Origin: Thinopyrum elongatum
Lineage: Eukaryota; Streptophyta; Magnoliopsida; Poales; Poaceae
Direction: 5' to 3'
NCBI GenBank assembly: GCA_011799875.1
Contig: CM022299.1
Span: 32,130,344-32,194,343, forward strand
Length of the DNA: 64,000 nt
Shown here: one piece after another, positions 1-12,300 of the stretch
How positions within the stretch are numbered: position 1 is the first letter of the stretch
How the letters are laid out: every line of letters begins with the position of its first letter
Made by a program: the position numbers and the translations under genes
The notes under the pieces: generated by a model
Database searches by the model: none
The model's input: only the letters and a program-made list of their open reading frames with translations
What the model was told of the DNA's origin: nothing

Positions 1-163
1 TCATATTCAATATTTTCAGTAGGTGCAGTAGGTTGAGGGGTAACTAATTGTGGTTCCGGTCGAGGTGAAGATACCCCGAACAAACCCCTCAAAGGATTGT
101 TTTCCAAAGTAACAAGTGACAATAAATTTGAGCACATAGTAATATTTTTTCTTACCAATTTCC
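1..163. other. Unassigned flank left of the truncated Copia LTR
   Basis: This DNA is outside the Copia LTR that starts at 164 and does not match the end of the sister LTR at 6910-7080. No gene is recognised. One minus-strand frame, open to the window edge, reads a short proline-rich stretch (RPEPQLVTPQPTAPTE) that could belong to an exon or to another transposon ORF. It is too short to identify. Confidence 0.3.
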
Positions 164-223
164 ATCACGATCCGTCCTGCGACCTCCGATCCAATCACGA
201 TCCGTCCCGCGAACTCCGATCTA
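164..223. repeat. 30-bp tandem duplication at the broken LTR end
   Basis: Positions 164-193 and 194-223 are two imperfect copies of a 30-bp unit starting atcacgatccgtcc. Only one copy is present at the matching place in the other LTR (near 7078-7110). The duplication marks the point where LTR sequence gives way to unrelated DNA. Confidence 0.8.
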
Positions 224-1808
224 GTGCCGGACGGACAACACCTCTGCGTTCAACACACGTACGGCTTGATGACGCCTTCACCTCCTCGATCCAGCGAGCG
301 ATGGTGAAGTAGTAGCTCGAGTCCTCCGACAGCACGACAGCGTGGTGGCGGTGGTGGTGGAGAAATCTGAGCAGAGCTTCGCTAAGCACTACGGAGAAGA
401 AGAAGGCTATGAGGGAGAGGAAGGGCAGCGCCGTGGCACGAATAGATCTGTATGGGTGCGGCTGCCCTCTCTCCCCTACTCTATATATAGGGGGAAGGGT
501 GGAGGGAGGAGGCGCCCCTAGATCCAATCTAGGGGGCGGCGGCCTACAAGGGGAAACCCTAGATGGGTTTTGGCACCCCACCCCTTAGGAGACTTGGCCC
601 CCAAGGCAAAGGGGTGGTAAACCCTAGGGAGGCGCCCCACCTCCTCTGGTAACATGGGAAGGGGGCTTGGGGGCGCACAGCCCCTTAGTGGGCTGGTGTG
701 CCCCCTCCCCTTGGCCCATGAGCGCCCCAACACTTGCCGGGGCCCCCCGAAACCCCTTTCGGTCATGCTGGTCATCACCCGGTACCCCCGGAACACTTCC
801 GGACTCCAATACCCTTCGTCCAATATATCAATCTTCAACTCCGGACCATTCCGGAGTACCTCGTCATGTCCGGGATCTCATCCGGGACTCCAAACAACCT
901 TCGGTAACCACCATAATGACTCCACTATACTTATATCGTCACCAAATGTTAAGTGTGTAGACCCTGCATGTTCGAGAACTATGCAGGCATGACCGAGACA
1001 CCTCTACGGTTAATAACCAATAGCGGGACCTGGATGCCCATAATGGTTCCTACATATTCTACGAAAATCTTATCGGTCGAACCTCGATGTCAAGGATTCA
1101 GCTAATCCCGTATGTAGTTCCCTTTGTCTATCGGTATGTTACTTGCCCGAGATTCAATCGTCGGTATCTCCATACCTAGTTCAATCTCGTTACCGGCAAG
1201 TCTCTTTACTCGTTCCGTAATACAAGATCCCGTGGCTGAACCATTAGTCACATTGCTTGCAAGCTTCTTGTGATGTTGTATTACCGAGTGGGCCCTGAGA
1301 TACCTCTCCGTCATACGGAGTGACAAATCCCAGTTTTGATCCATGCCAACTCAACAGACACCCTCGGAGATACCTGTAGAGCACCTTTATAGTCACCTAG
1401 TTACGTTGCGACGTTTGGTACACACAAGGTACTCCTCCAGTGTCAGTGAGTTGCATGATCTCATGGTCATAGGAACATATACTTGACATGCAGAAAACGA
1501 TAGCAATAAACTTGACACGATCATATGCTACGTTTATAGTTTGGGTCTTGTCCATCACATCATTCTCCTAATGATGTGATCCCGTTATCAAATGACAACT
1601 TAGGTCCATGGCTAGGAAACCATAGCCATCTTTGATCAACGAGCTAGTCCGGTAGAGGCTTACTAGGGACATGTTGTTGTCTACGTATCCACACATGAAT
1701 CTGAGTTTCTGATCAATACAATTCTAGCATGGATAATAAATGATTATCATGAACAAGGAAATATGATAATAACCAATTTATTATTGCCTCTAGGGCATAT
1801 TTCCAACA
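164..1808 (-). repeat. 3' LTR of the minus-strand Copia, truncated at its 3' end
   Basis: It aligns by eye with the 5' LTR (7081-7896 plus 21229-21898) along almost its whole length. It lacks the final part that is present at 6910-7080 in the 5' copy and stops at about 194 in a 30-bp tandem duplication. A TATA-like tract (ctatatatag) lies near 480. It retains about 131 bp (901-1031) that the 5' LTR has lost. Confidence 0.88.
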
Positions 1809-1823
1809 GTATCCCACTTGCAC
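1809..1823 (-). other. Polypurine tract of the minus-strand Copia
   Basis: On the minus strand this reads gtgcaagtgggatac immediately before the LTR terminus TGTTGG. It matches the PPT of the plus-strand Copia at 28896-28907. PPTs prime plus-strand DNA synthesis during reverse transcription. Confidence 0.8.
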
Positions 1824-1837
1824 TAGAGTCAATAATC

Positions 1838-1951
1838 TAGTTCACATCGCCATGTGATTAACACTCATAGTTCACATCGCCATGTGACTAACACCCAAAG
1901 AGTTTACTAGAGTCAATAATCTAGTTCACATCACCATGTGATTAACACTCA
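1838..1951. repeat. Three 30-bp units next to the Copia PPT
   Basis: Units at 1838-1867, 1868-1897 and 1922-1951 share tagttcacatc(g/a)ccatgtga. The first two are directly adjacent. A copy of the PPT-proximal motif agtcaataatc lies between the second and third. The equivalent place in the plus-strand Copia (28876-28907) has no such expansion. Confidence 0.75.
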
Positions 1952-1959
1952 ATGAGTTC

Positions 1960-4900
1960 TGGGGTTTGATCATGTTATGCTTGTGAGAGAGGTTTTAGTC
2001 AACGGGTCTGCAACATTCAGATCCGTATGTACTTCGCAAATCTCTATGTCATATTGTAGATGCTGCTACCACGCTCCACTTGGAGCTATTCTAAATGGTT
2101 GCTCCACTATACGTATCCGGTTTGCTACTCAGAGTCATCCGGATAGGTGTTAAATCTTGCATCGACGTCACCCTTTACGCCGAACTCTTTATCACCTCCA
2201 TAACTGAGAAACATTTCCTTATTCTTCTAAGGATAATTTTGACCGCTGTCCAGTGATCCACTCCTGGATCACTCTTGTACCCCCTTGCCAGACACGTGGC
2301 AAGGCACACATCAGGTGCGGTACACAGCATGGCATATCGTATAGAGCCTATGGCTAAGGCATAGGGAAAAACCTTTGTCCTTTCTCTTTCTTCTGCCATG
2401 GTCGAGCTTTGAGTCTCACTCAAATTCACACCTTACAACTCAGGCAAGAACCCCTTCTTGGACTTTTTTCATTTTGAACTTCTTCAAAATCATGTCAAGG
2501 TATGTGCTCTGTGAAAATCTTATCAGGCATCTTGATCTATCACTATAGATCTTGATGCCCAACATGTAAGCAGCTTTACCCAGGTCTTCCTTTGAAAAAC
2601 TCCTTTCAAACAACCCTTTATGCTTTCCAGAAATTCTACATCATTTCTGATCAACAATATGTCAACCACATATACTTATCAGAAATGTTGTAGTGCTCCC
2701 ACTCACTTTCTTGTAAATACAAGTTTCTTGTAAACTTTGTATAAACCCACAAGCTTCGATCACCTCATCAAAGCGTATATTCCAACTTCGAGATGCTTGC
2801 TCCAGTCCATAGAAGGATCGCTGGAGCTTGCATACCTTTTAGCATCCTTAGGATCGACAAAACCTTCTGGTTGTATCACATACAACCTTTCCTCACGGAA
2901 ACCGTCAAGGAAACTTTGTTTTGACATCCATCTGCTAGATTTTGTAAATCAAAATGAAGCAACTGCTAACATAATTCCAACAGACTTTAGCATCGCTATG
3001 AGTGAGAAAGTCTCATCATAGTCAACTCCTTGAACTTGTCGGAAACCCTTTGCGACAAGTCGAGCTCTACAAATGGTGACATTACCATCAGCGTCTATCT
3101 TCTTCTTAAAGATCCATTTATTCTCAATGGCTTGCCGATCATCGAGCAAGTCCACCAAAGTACATACTTTATTCTCATACATGGATCCTATCTCGGATTT
3201 CATGGCTCCTAGCCATTTGTTGGCATCCGGGCCCACCATCGCTTCTCCATAACTCATAGGTTCATCGTTGTCCAACAACATGACATCTAAGACAGGGTTA
3301 CCGTACCACTCAGGAGTAGTACGTATCCTTGTCGACCTATGTGGTTCCATAGTAACTTGATCTGAAACTTCATGATCACTATCATTAGCTTCCTCTTCAA
3401 CTGACGTAGGTGTCACAGAAACATCTTTCTGCACTTCACTACTCACTGGTTGAAGTAAAGGTTCAACAACCTCATCAAGTTCTATCTTCCTCCCACTCAA
3501 TTCTTTCGAGAGAAACTCTTTCTTGAGAAAGGACCCGTTCTTAGCGACAAACACTTTGCCCTCGGATCTGAGATAGAAGGTATGCCCAATCGTCTCCTTT
3601 GCGTATCCTATGAAGATCCATTTGTCCGCTTTGGGTTCAAGCTTATCAGGCTGAAGCCTTTTCACATAAGCGTTGCAGCCCCAAACCTTAAGAAACGACA
3701 ACTTAGGTTTCTTGCCAAACCATAATTCATACGGTGTCGTCTCAACGGATTTAGATGGTGCCCTATATAAAGTGAATGTAGTTGCCTCTAATGCATAACC
3801 CCAAAACGATAGTGATATATCGGCAAGATACATCATAGAACGCACCATATCCAATAAGGTACGATTACGACGTTCGGACACACCATTACACTGTGGTGTT
3901 CCAGGCGGCGTCAGTTGTGAAACAATTCCACATTGTCTTAAGTGATTGCCAAACTCATAACTCAGATACTCTCCCCTTCAATCATATCGTAGGAATTTGA
4001 TCTTCTTGTTACGATGATTCTCAACTTCACTCTGAAATTGCTTGAACTTTTCAAATGTTTCAGACTCATGCTTCATCAGGTAAATATACCCATATCTACT
4101 CAAATCATCGGTGAAAGTGAGAAAGTAACGATATCCACCGTGCGCGTTAACACTCATCGGACCGCACACATCAGTATGTATGATTTCCAACAAGTCAATT
4201 GCCCGTTCCATTGTTCCGGAAAACGGGTTTCTAGTCATCTTGCCCATGAGGCATGGTTCACATGTGTCAAGTGATTCAAAACCAAGTGACTCCAAAAAAC
4301 CATCAGCATGGAGTTTCTTCATGCGCTTTACACCAATATGACCTAAGCGGCAGCGCCACAAGAAAGTGGTATTATCATTATCAACTCTACATCTTTTGGC
4401 CTCAATGTTATGAACATGTGTATCACTACGATCGAGATTCAATAAACCATTCACCTTGGGTGCATGACCATAGAAGGTATTATTCATGTAAACAGAATAA
4501 CCATTATTCTTTGACTTAAATGAATAACCCTATTGCAATAAACACGATCTAATCATGTTCATGCTCAACACAGACACCAAATAACATTTATCTAGGTTCA
4601 ACACTAATCTCGAAGGTAGAGGGAGCGTGCGATGGTGATCACATCAACCTTGGAAACACTTCCAACACACATCATCACCTCGCCCTTAGCTAGTCTCCGT
4701 TTATTCCGTAGCTTTTGTTTCGAGTTACCAATGTTAGCAACTGAACCGGTATCTAATACCCAGGTGCTACTAGGAGTACTAGTAAGGTACACATCAATAA
4801 CACGTATATCAAATATACTTTTGTTGAAGTTGCCAGCCTTCTTATCTATCAAGTATTTGGGGTAGTTCCGCTACCAGCGACCGTTCCCCTTATAATAGAA

Positions 4901-5600
4901 GCACTTAGTCTCGGGTTTGGGTTCAACCTTGGGTTTCTTCACTAGAGCGGCAACTGGCTTGCCATTCATGAAGTTTCCCTTCTTGCCCTTGCCCTTCTTG
5001 AAACCAGTGGTCTTGTTAACCATCAACACTTGATGCTCCTTCTTGATTTCTACCTCCGCGGCCTACCGTGAACTGCTCCGGGATCATCTCCATCCCTTGC
5101 ATGTTATAGTTCATCACGAAGTTCTAGTAGCTTGGTGATAGTGTCTGGAGAACTCTGTCAATCACTTTCTTATCTGGAAGATTAACTCCCACTTGATTCA
5201 AGCGATTGTAGCACCCAGACATTCTGAGCACATGCTCACTGGCTGAGCTATTCTCCTCCATCTTGTAGGCAAAGAACTTGTCAAAGGTCTCATACCTCTC
5301 AACACGGGCATGAGCCTGAAATACCAATTTCAGCTCTTAGAACATCTCATATGTTCCATGGTGTTCAAAACGCCTTAGGAGTCCGTATTCTAAGCCGTAA
5401 AGCATGGCGCACTAAACTATCAAGTAGTAATTATAACGTGTCTGCCAGATGTTCACAACATCCACAGACGACGATAAAGGGATTGGCACACCGAGCGGTG
5501 CATCAAGGACATAAGCCTTCTGTGCAGCAGTGAGGACAATCCTCAGACTACGGACCTAGTCCGCAAAATTGCTTACAATATCTTTCAACTTAGTCTTTCT
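1960..5600 (-). pseudogene. Decayed Copia gag-pol polyprotein
   Basis: Recognisable blocks on the minus strand, in order: gag (about 5580-5124, including KVIDRVLQTLSPSY); a zinc-knuckle region near 4905-4860 reading CFYYKGN; a retropepsin site WVLDTGS (within 4604-4852); GAG-pre-integrase and integrase (4487-3978, containing CRLGHIGVKRMKKLHADG and DVCGPM); the integrase C-terminal part followed by the RT start (3881-2949, containing ENKWIFKKK and ARLVAKGF); and RT/RNase H debris (2429-1960, with a relic of the NVADPLTK ending). Frames are broken repeatedly by stops and indels, and part of the RNase H region is missing compared with the plus-strand Copia at 28400-28700. The protein would have been a Copia Gag-Pol; this copy cannot encode one. 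Confidence 0.85.
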
Positions 5601-6896
5601 CTAGGAACGTATTAAAACTGGGAGCTATAGCGCGAGCTATTGATCTACAACATAAATTTGCAAAGGTAACTTAGACTATTGTTCATGATAAAAGAGTTCA
5701 ATTAATCATATTACCTAAGAACTCCCACTCAAATCAACATCCCTCCGGTTGTCCGAGTGTAACACGATCCAAATTCACCAACCCAAGTCCGATCATCACG
5801 TGAGATGAGGTGGTTTCAATGGTGAACATCTCCATGTTGATCATATCTACTATATGACTCGTGTTCGACCTTTCAGTCTCTTGTGTTCCGAGGCCATGTC
5901 TGTACATGCTAGGCTCGTCAAGTTTAACCCAAGTGTTCCGCATGTGCAAAACTGGCTTGCACCCGTTGTATGTGAACGTAGAGTCTATCACACCCGATCA
6001 TCACGTGGTGCTTCGAAACGACGAACTTTCGCAACGGTGCACACTTGGGGAGAGCACAATTTTATCTTGAAATTTTAGTGAGGGATCACCTTATAATGCT
6101 GCCGTCATCCTAAGCAAAATAAGATGCATAAAAGGATTAACATCACATGCAAATCATAAGTGACATGATATGGCCATCAACTCGTGCTTTTGATCTCCAT
6201 CTCCAAAGCACCGGCATGATCTCCATCGTCACCGGCATGACACCATGATCTCCATCATTGTGTCGCCATCGGGGTTGTCACGCCAACCATGCTTCTACTA
6301 CTATTGCTACCGCTTAGCGATAAAGTAAAGCATTACATAGCGCTTAATGATTGACACGCAGGTCATACAATAATTAAAGACAACCCTATGGCTCCTGCCG
6401 GTTGCCGTATGCATTGACATGCAAGTCGATATAAACTATTACAAACATGATCATCTCATACATCAAATATATATCATCATGTCTTTGGCCATATCATATC
6501 ACAACATACCCTGCAAAAACAAGTTAGATGTCCTCTAATTGTTGTTGCATGTTTTACGTGGCTGCTATGGGTATCTAGCAAGAACGATTCTTACCTACGC
6601 AAAGCCACAACGGTGATATGCAAGTTGCTATTTCACCTTCTACAAGGACCACCTTTGTCGAATCCGATTCAACTAAGGTGGGAGAGACAGACACCCGCCA
6701 GCCATCTTTATGCAACAAAGTCACATGTCTGTCGATGGAACCGGTCTTATGTACGTGGACATGTAAAGTTGGTCCGGGCCACTTCATCCCACAATACCGC
6801 CGAATCAAGAAAAGACCAAGGAAGGAAGCAATCTAAATATCAACGCCCACAAACTCCTTTGTGTTCTACTCGTGATGTCATCTACGCATAGACCTA

Positions 6897-6908
6897 GCTC
6901 TGATACCA
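6897..6908 (-). other. Primer binding site (initiator Met tRNA type)
   Basis: The minus strand reads TGGTATCAGAGC directly after the LTR end at 6910. This is complementary to the 3' end of plant initiator Met tRNA and typical of BARE-like Copia elements. The stretch 5601-6896 between gag and the PBS is the decayed untranslated leader; I see no gene in it. Confidence 0.85.
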
Positions 6909-6909
6909 C

Positions 6910-7896
6910 TATAGGGGAACGTTGCATGAGAAACAAAAAAAATTCCTACGCTCACCAAGATCCAATCTAGGAGATGACCATCTATGAGAGGAGAGATTGC
7001 ATCTACATACCCTTGTAGATCGCTAAGCGGAAGCGTTAAGAAACGCGGTTGATGTAGTCGAACGTCTTCGTGAACCAATCACGATCCGTCCCGTGAACTC
7101 CGATCTAGTGCCGAACGGACGACACCTCCGCGTTCAACACATGTACGGCTTGATGACGCCTTCACCTCCTCGATCCAGCAAGCGATGGTGAAGTATTAGC
7201 TCGAGTCCTCCGACAGCACGACGGCGTGGTGGTGGTGGTGGTGGAGAAATCTCAGCAGAGCTTCGCTAAGCACTACGGAGAAGAAGATGGCTATGAGGGA
7301 GAGGAAGGGCAGCGCCGTGGCACGAATATATCTGTATGGGTGCGGCTGCCCTCTCTCCCCTCCTCTATATATAGGGGGAAGGGTGGAGGGAGGAGGCGCC
7401 CCTAGATCCAATATAGGGGGCAGCGGCCTACAAGGGGAAACCCTAGATGGGTTTTGGCCCCCCCACCCCTTAGGAGACTTGGCCCCCAAGGCAAAGGGGT
7501 GGGAAACCCTAGGGAGGCGCCCCACCTCCTCTGGTAATGTGAGAAGGGGGCTTGGGGGCGCACAGCCCCTTAGTGGGCTGGTGTGCCCCCTCCCCTTGGC
7601 CCATGAGGCCCCCCAACACTTGCCGGGGCCCCCCGAAACCCCTTTCGGTCATGCTGGTCCTCACTCGGTACCCCCGGAACACTTCCGGACTCCAATACCC
7701 TTCGTCCAATATATCAATCTTTACCTCCGGACCATTCCGGAGTTCCTCGTCACATCTGAGATCTCATCCGGGACTCCAAACAACCTGGATGCCCATAATG
7801 GTTCCTACATATTCTACGAAGATCTTATCGGTCGAACCTGATCGATGTCAAGGATTCAGCTAATCCCGTATGTAGTTCGCTTTGTCTATCGGTATG
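6910..7896 (-). repeat. 5' LTR of the Copia, PBS-proximal part
   Basis: This is the distal part of the 5' LTR, cut at 7896 by the Gypsy insertion and resumed at 21229. It matches 194-1134 of the 3' LTR. It carries a 131-bp internal deletion at 7786/7787 relative to that copy, with the 4-bp motif acct at both deletion ends. Confidence 0.88.
7892..7896. repeat. Target-site duplication gtatg, left copy
   Basis: gtatg directly precedes the Gypsy LTR terminus TGTCG at 7897 and recurs at 21224-21228 directly after the LTR end ACA. In the uninterrupted sister LTR the site reads ggtatgttacttgc. Confidence 0.95.
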
Positions 7897-8435
7897 TGTC
7901 GCGGAATCGTCACGGCAGATGTCCTAGTGTGAGGACTTAGTCGTGGAGCCATCGCAATGAGGTTAGCTTAAAGGGGTTAATCAGGACAAAGGACACGTGG
8001 AGTTTATACTGGTTCGACCCCTTGCGGTGAAGGTGAAAGCCTAATCCAGTTTGAGGTGGTATTGCTAGGGTTTCGATGACCAGGGAGCGAATACGCTTAA
8101 CCTGGCTCTCGATCTGTTGTCTCTCGTCCTAAACCGCTGCCGGGTCATCCCTTTATATCCACAGGTTGACGCCCGGCGGTTCACAGAATCCCGGCCGGCT
8201 CATAAACGTGTCCGGCTTGGTATCCACTCTTTCCTATCTTACAATACAAGTCATATACTTATGGCGGTTTACATCTATGGGCCCTAACTCGCCTTTGGGC
8301 TTTGGGCCTTCTTATTAAGTCTCCTTCGTAAGTCGCCATCTTCTATGTCTTCATGGGCTTCAATACAGGTAAACCACTATGAGCATAACCCGGCCCCTCC
8401 TGGGCGGTTTATACTCAATAGTTATATCCCCAACA
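7897..8435 (-). repeat. 3' LTR of the Tat Gypsy
   Basis: A 539-bp repeat with ends tgtcgcggaatcg and ttatatccccaaca, matching 20685-21223. Because gag-pol runs on the minus strand this is the downstream LTR. The adjacent purine-rich minus-strand tract acctggggcctaa (8436-8448) is the likely PPT. Confidence 0.93.
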
Positions 8436-8652
8436 TTAGGCCCCAGGTTGATGTGAACTTGTTCATATCAATCTTCAATACTTGACTTAGAAAAAATCCT
8501 TCATCATTAGTCCTTATGAAAATTTATAACCCGCCATGACATCTGCTCACAGCATTGTGCTAACCCGCCATGATGTCATCTTGCATTACTATCGCACGAG
8601 GCCCAAATCTCAGCCTCCTTGATTCCCGCGCATGCCATCTATCCATTCACCT

Positions 8653-8841
8653 TTTAAATAGGGCCAGGGGTCCTTTTCACTTTCCCCCCTTGCCTCCTCG
8701 TCTCTGTCTTCCACCTCGCATCGCCTCAGCGCCCGAGCTCCGCCGCCGTCGTCGACCTTTGCCACTGCCTCAACAACGGCCGCTGCATCAACCTGAATCG
8801 ACCAGAGTTCGTCCGCGCGCCTCCGCTACTCAACAGCCTTG
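8653..8841 (+). promoter_or_regulatory. TATA-like box and possible non-coding first exon of the antisense gene
   Basis: A TATA-like tttaaata lies at 8653-8660, followed by a CT-rich leader and a splice donor (ttg|gtaggt) at 8842. A matching acceptor (tttccag) ends at 9367, 13 bases before the ATG at 9380. This suggests the antisense gene has its own promoter and an intron in its 5' untranslated region. Transcript data are absent, so this is inference from the motifs. Confidence 0.45.
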
Positions 8842-9379
8842 GTAGGTCCTCTTCCTTCCTTTTCCCCTAGATCCCATTAGGGTTTCCACGAGTTCATCGG
8901 AGTTCATCTCGGTTCATCTTTGTTCCTCCATAGACCATGTAGTTTTTGATCTAAGTATAGTACCAATCTTGTGCGATAGCAGTTTAGCACTCATTTTTAA
9001 TATCTGAACGCCTCCCCTCCATAGGAGATCTCATCTGAGCACGTGAACTGTCCTGCTACCGCTACTTTAGGTTAGAATTTTTCTTCATTATCTGAACTGC
9101 TGTAGATCCAAAATTATAACACCAATCTGTGAAACCTGTTTTTCACCACTTAGCCATTTTCCAACTTCAGATCTATACTTTCAATATCCGTGTAGGCGGT
9201 TTAACCTCAGAAAGTAATAACCTGCCAGGTACCATTAGTCCCCTTTTAAACCGCCCAGTGCTCGTCTTGTAATTTAATAACGTCACTGTCCGGTTTAACA
9301 TTTATGCATGCTTCAACACTTTCTGCTTATTAACCATGAACCTTAAACCGGCACAAATCTTTTCCAGGTTATCGTATAA

Positions 9380-12300
9380 ATGGCCAAATCCTTTTATTCC
9401 TGTAACTGGGTTCAATCCCGGGTTACAGAAGAAGAACTGAACGGGTGTGTTGCAACCGGTGCTTTAGCGAAAAAGGAAGACATCCACTGGAGAGCCCCCG
9501 GTCCAGAAAATCCTCCTGAGCCCAAGGATGGGGAAGTGATCATTTTTGTTGATCATCTGAGTCGAGGGTTCAGCCCTCCCGGATCAAAAAATTTCCGTGA
9601 CATGCTTCACTTCTTCCAACTTCACCCTCAAGATATTGGGCCTAACTCCGTGTCCAATATTTGCAATTTTCAAGTGTTTTGTGAAGCCTACCTGCAAGAA
9701 GAGCCCACAGTCGACCTGTTCAGAGATTTCTTCTATTTAAACCGTCGTACTGAATTTACGGATGGGCCCAATACTGAACTTGGCGGGGTTTCAATTCAGA
9801 AGAGAAAAGACGTCAGCTTCCCTCACGCTAAGCATCATAGCCATCCCAAAGATTGGAATCAAACTTGGTTCTATTGCCAAGATACATCTCCAGCTGGCGA
9901 GAATCCTCTGCCGGGTTACCGTGCTCACCGGCTTACCGATGCACGTCCATTCCCCCAAAGACTCAACGCAAAGGAACGGTCCAAATATGCACCACAGCTT
10001 TCAAAGCTCAGAGCCTTTTTGGCAAATGGTTTGACAGGCATTGATTTTATCCGTTGCTGGGTATCTTGGAGCATTTTGCCTTTAAGCCGTCGCCCCGGTT
10101 TAATGTGTGAGTACACAGGGGATGTGAAAGACCCTCAACGCCACACTAATATTCAGCTGACTGATACTGAAATTACTGAATCTGTCAAGAAGATGCTGGA
10201 TGAACCGGTGACCGACTGTAGCAAAACAGGACTTAGTCCTTTCTGCTCTTCAAATAAACCACCAGCTGTAAGAATTGCTCCACTCCAGCTTTAATCCACA
10301 TTCTTAATACTCCCTTATGATTTTTTCAATCTTTAAACAGGGTGATGATCTGTTCTGGAAGAAGAAACCGCAGGATAAACCGGCCAAAACACTTCGTGTC
10401 AAGACCAAGGTCAACAAGAAGCCCGCCAAGAAGAAAAACACCGAGCCTACCGAGTTAAACATTGACGATGATAATCCGGAGTCGGAGGTAGAACTTGATT
10501 CACTTGGCTCTTTTTTCATACATCTCATTGACGATGATTTTTATCAGGACGACGCAGAAGCTAGCCGTGCAAACGACGTAGAGGTAACTATTCTCTCATC
10601 CGGTTTAGAACCTCTGCCCACACAGAAAACCCGACAAGCAAGCCGGAAAATAAGATTTTCTCACCCCCTAGCTTACTTGGATCGAAACTTTCTTTTGAAG
10701 AAGCAGCAACACGAAGCTCGCCGCACAACCCGGCATAGCGGCCATGTGGTCACTTCTTCCGGTTTACCGAACTCGCCAGTTCGTAAACGCCGCCCAGAGG
10801 TCTCTTCTATTTCTGACACATCTTATCCCAAGGCGGGCTATTTTCGACAACCTCTTAATCCGTCTGATTCAAACTATCAGGGAACTTCCCATTCATCCTC
10901 TGGCGAGTCCACAGGGACACAAATTCCAACCCTCAAAACTGTTCCTGGGTAAGCATTTTTAACTAACCCCTTTATACCTTATGCTTGATCATTATACTAA
11001 CCTGTTATTTGCGTCTCTGTCAGAGCCAAGGCCAGACCCAGTAAAAAGGCCAAATTGAACAAAACGGCTAATGACAGCGCGCCAACTGATCCGAAAAAGA
11101 ACCCGGAACAGTTTGAACCAAATACTGAAGCTATTCTTGATGATCCGCCACCGCAAGATCATGAAACCTTTGTTGAACAGATGGAAATTGATTCGATGGA
11201 TCATGCTGATAAACAGCCAAGCCCAACTAAGGCTGCTGATGATAAAGCCGACGATGTTGTAGTTATCGGTGTCGGGTGTACAGCCCCAGGCAACCCCACT
11301 GTTCTGTCAAAACATAGTGCCAAAGAAGAATTTTCTGTTGACAAGGGCTAGTGGAAGGTGGACTTGGAAAGCTATACCCACCTAAGCGCCCAAGATCTTC
11401 ATTCTGGGTTTTTAAACCATATGCACACAAGCCGTGATTATGAAGCCGGTTTACTGAACATGATGAAGGAGCGATATGAGGTAAATGCTGTTAACTCTGC
11501 ATAAATATTCTTCCCTTAGCCGCCAAGTTTACTGGACATAAAAGAATAGAATGTTCTGCAAACTTTCAAGAACCATATAGATCAACTCCACTAGCCTGCA
11601 AGGGCCGGTTTATAATGTCAATATGAACCGGGACTTTAGAATAATAACTCTTCAATTTCGCCTGTGTAGCCCCCAAGGGTCGACTTAACAAATATGTTAA
11701 GTTGAGACTAATTATGCTGTAAGGCTCAAAATTCTTACTTAGGACCTTTATGATCCAGTTGACCATCAAGCTGATAGTTGTTATGTGCTTGGGACTTGTA
11801 ATTTTTTTTTGATAAGAAGCAATAGACATTAGCCCCCAAGTGCCAAGTATATTACTTGTTATGTGCTTGGGACTTTGAATATGCACTGCTATGTCATTAA
11901 TTACATGTCTCTTGCAGGCTGATCTTAACAACAAGAAATCTCAAATCGCCGACCTTCAAGAAAATATCAAGTCACAACAAGCCGAGACCTCCAAAGCCAA
12001 GGAAGAACTGACCAGTGCCTTAACAGCAATTGAAAAACTGAAGGAGAGCTTTAAGAACGAGAGGGAAGGCTAGGATACAGAAAAGTCAACTCTGCTGAAG
12101 AGGGCTGAGGATGCTGAGGCTGCCCATAATCCGGTAGCTGAGGAGCTGACTGGCTTGAAACAACAAATAAATGCCATGACCGCTACCGTATTTGGTGAAT
12201 AACTTCTTCATAAACTTTGAACATGTATTATGTAAGAGACTGCCGGTTTACCGATGTTTTTGATGATGCAGGAACTCGCATTGCTCATCTTGGCTCAGAT

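Noticed and set aside
6897..6911. Matches to the initiator Met tRNA end here and at 50034
   Set aside because: These are retrotransposon primer binding sites of 12 or so bases, not tRNA genes; no cloverleaf around them.
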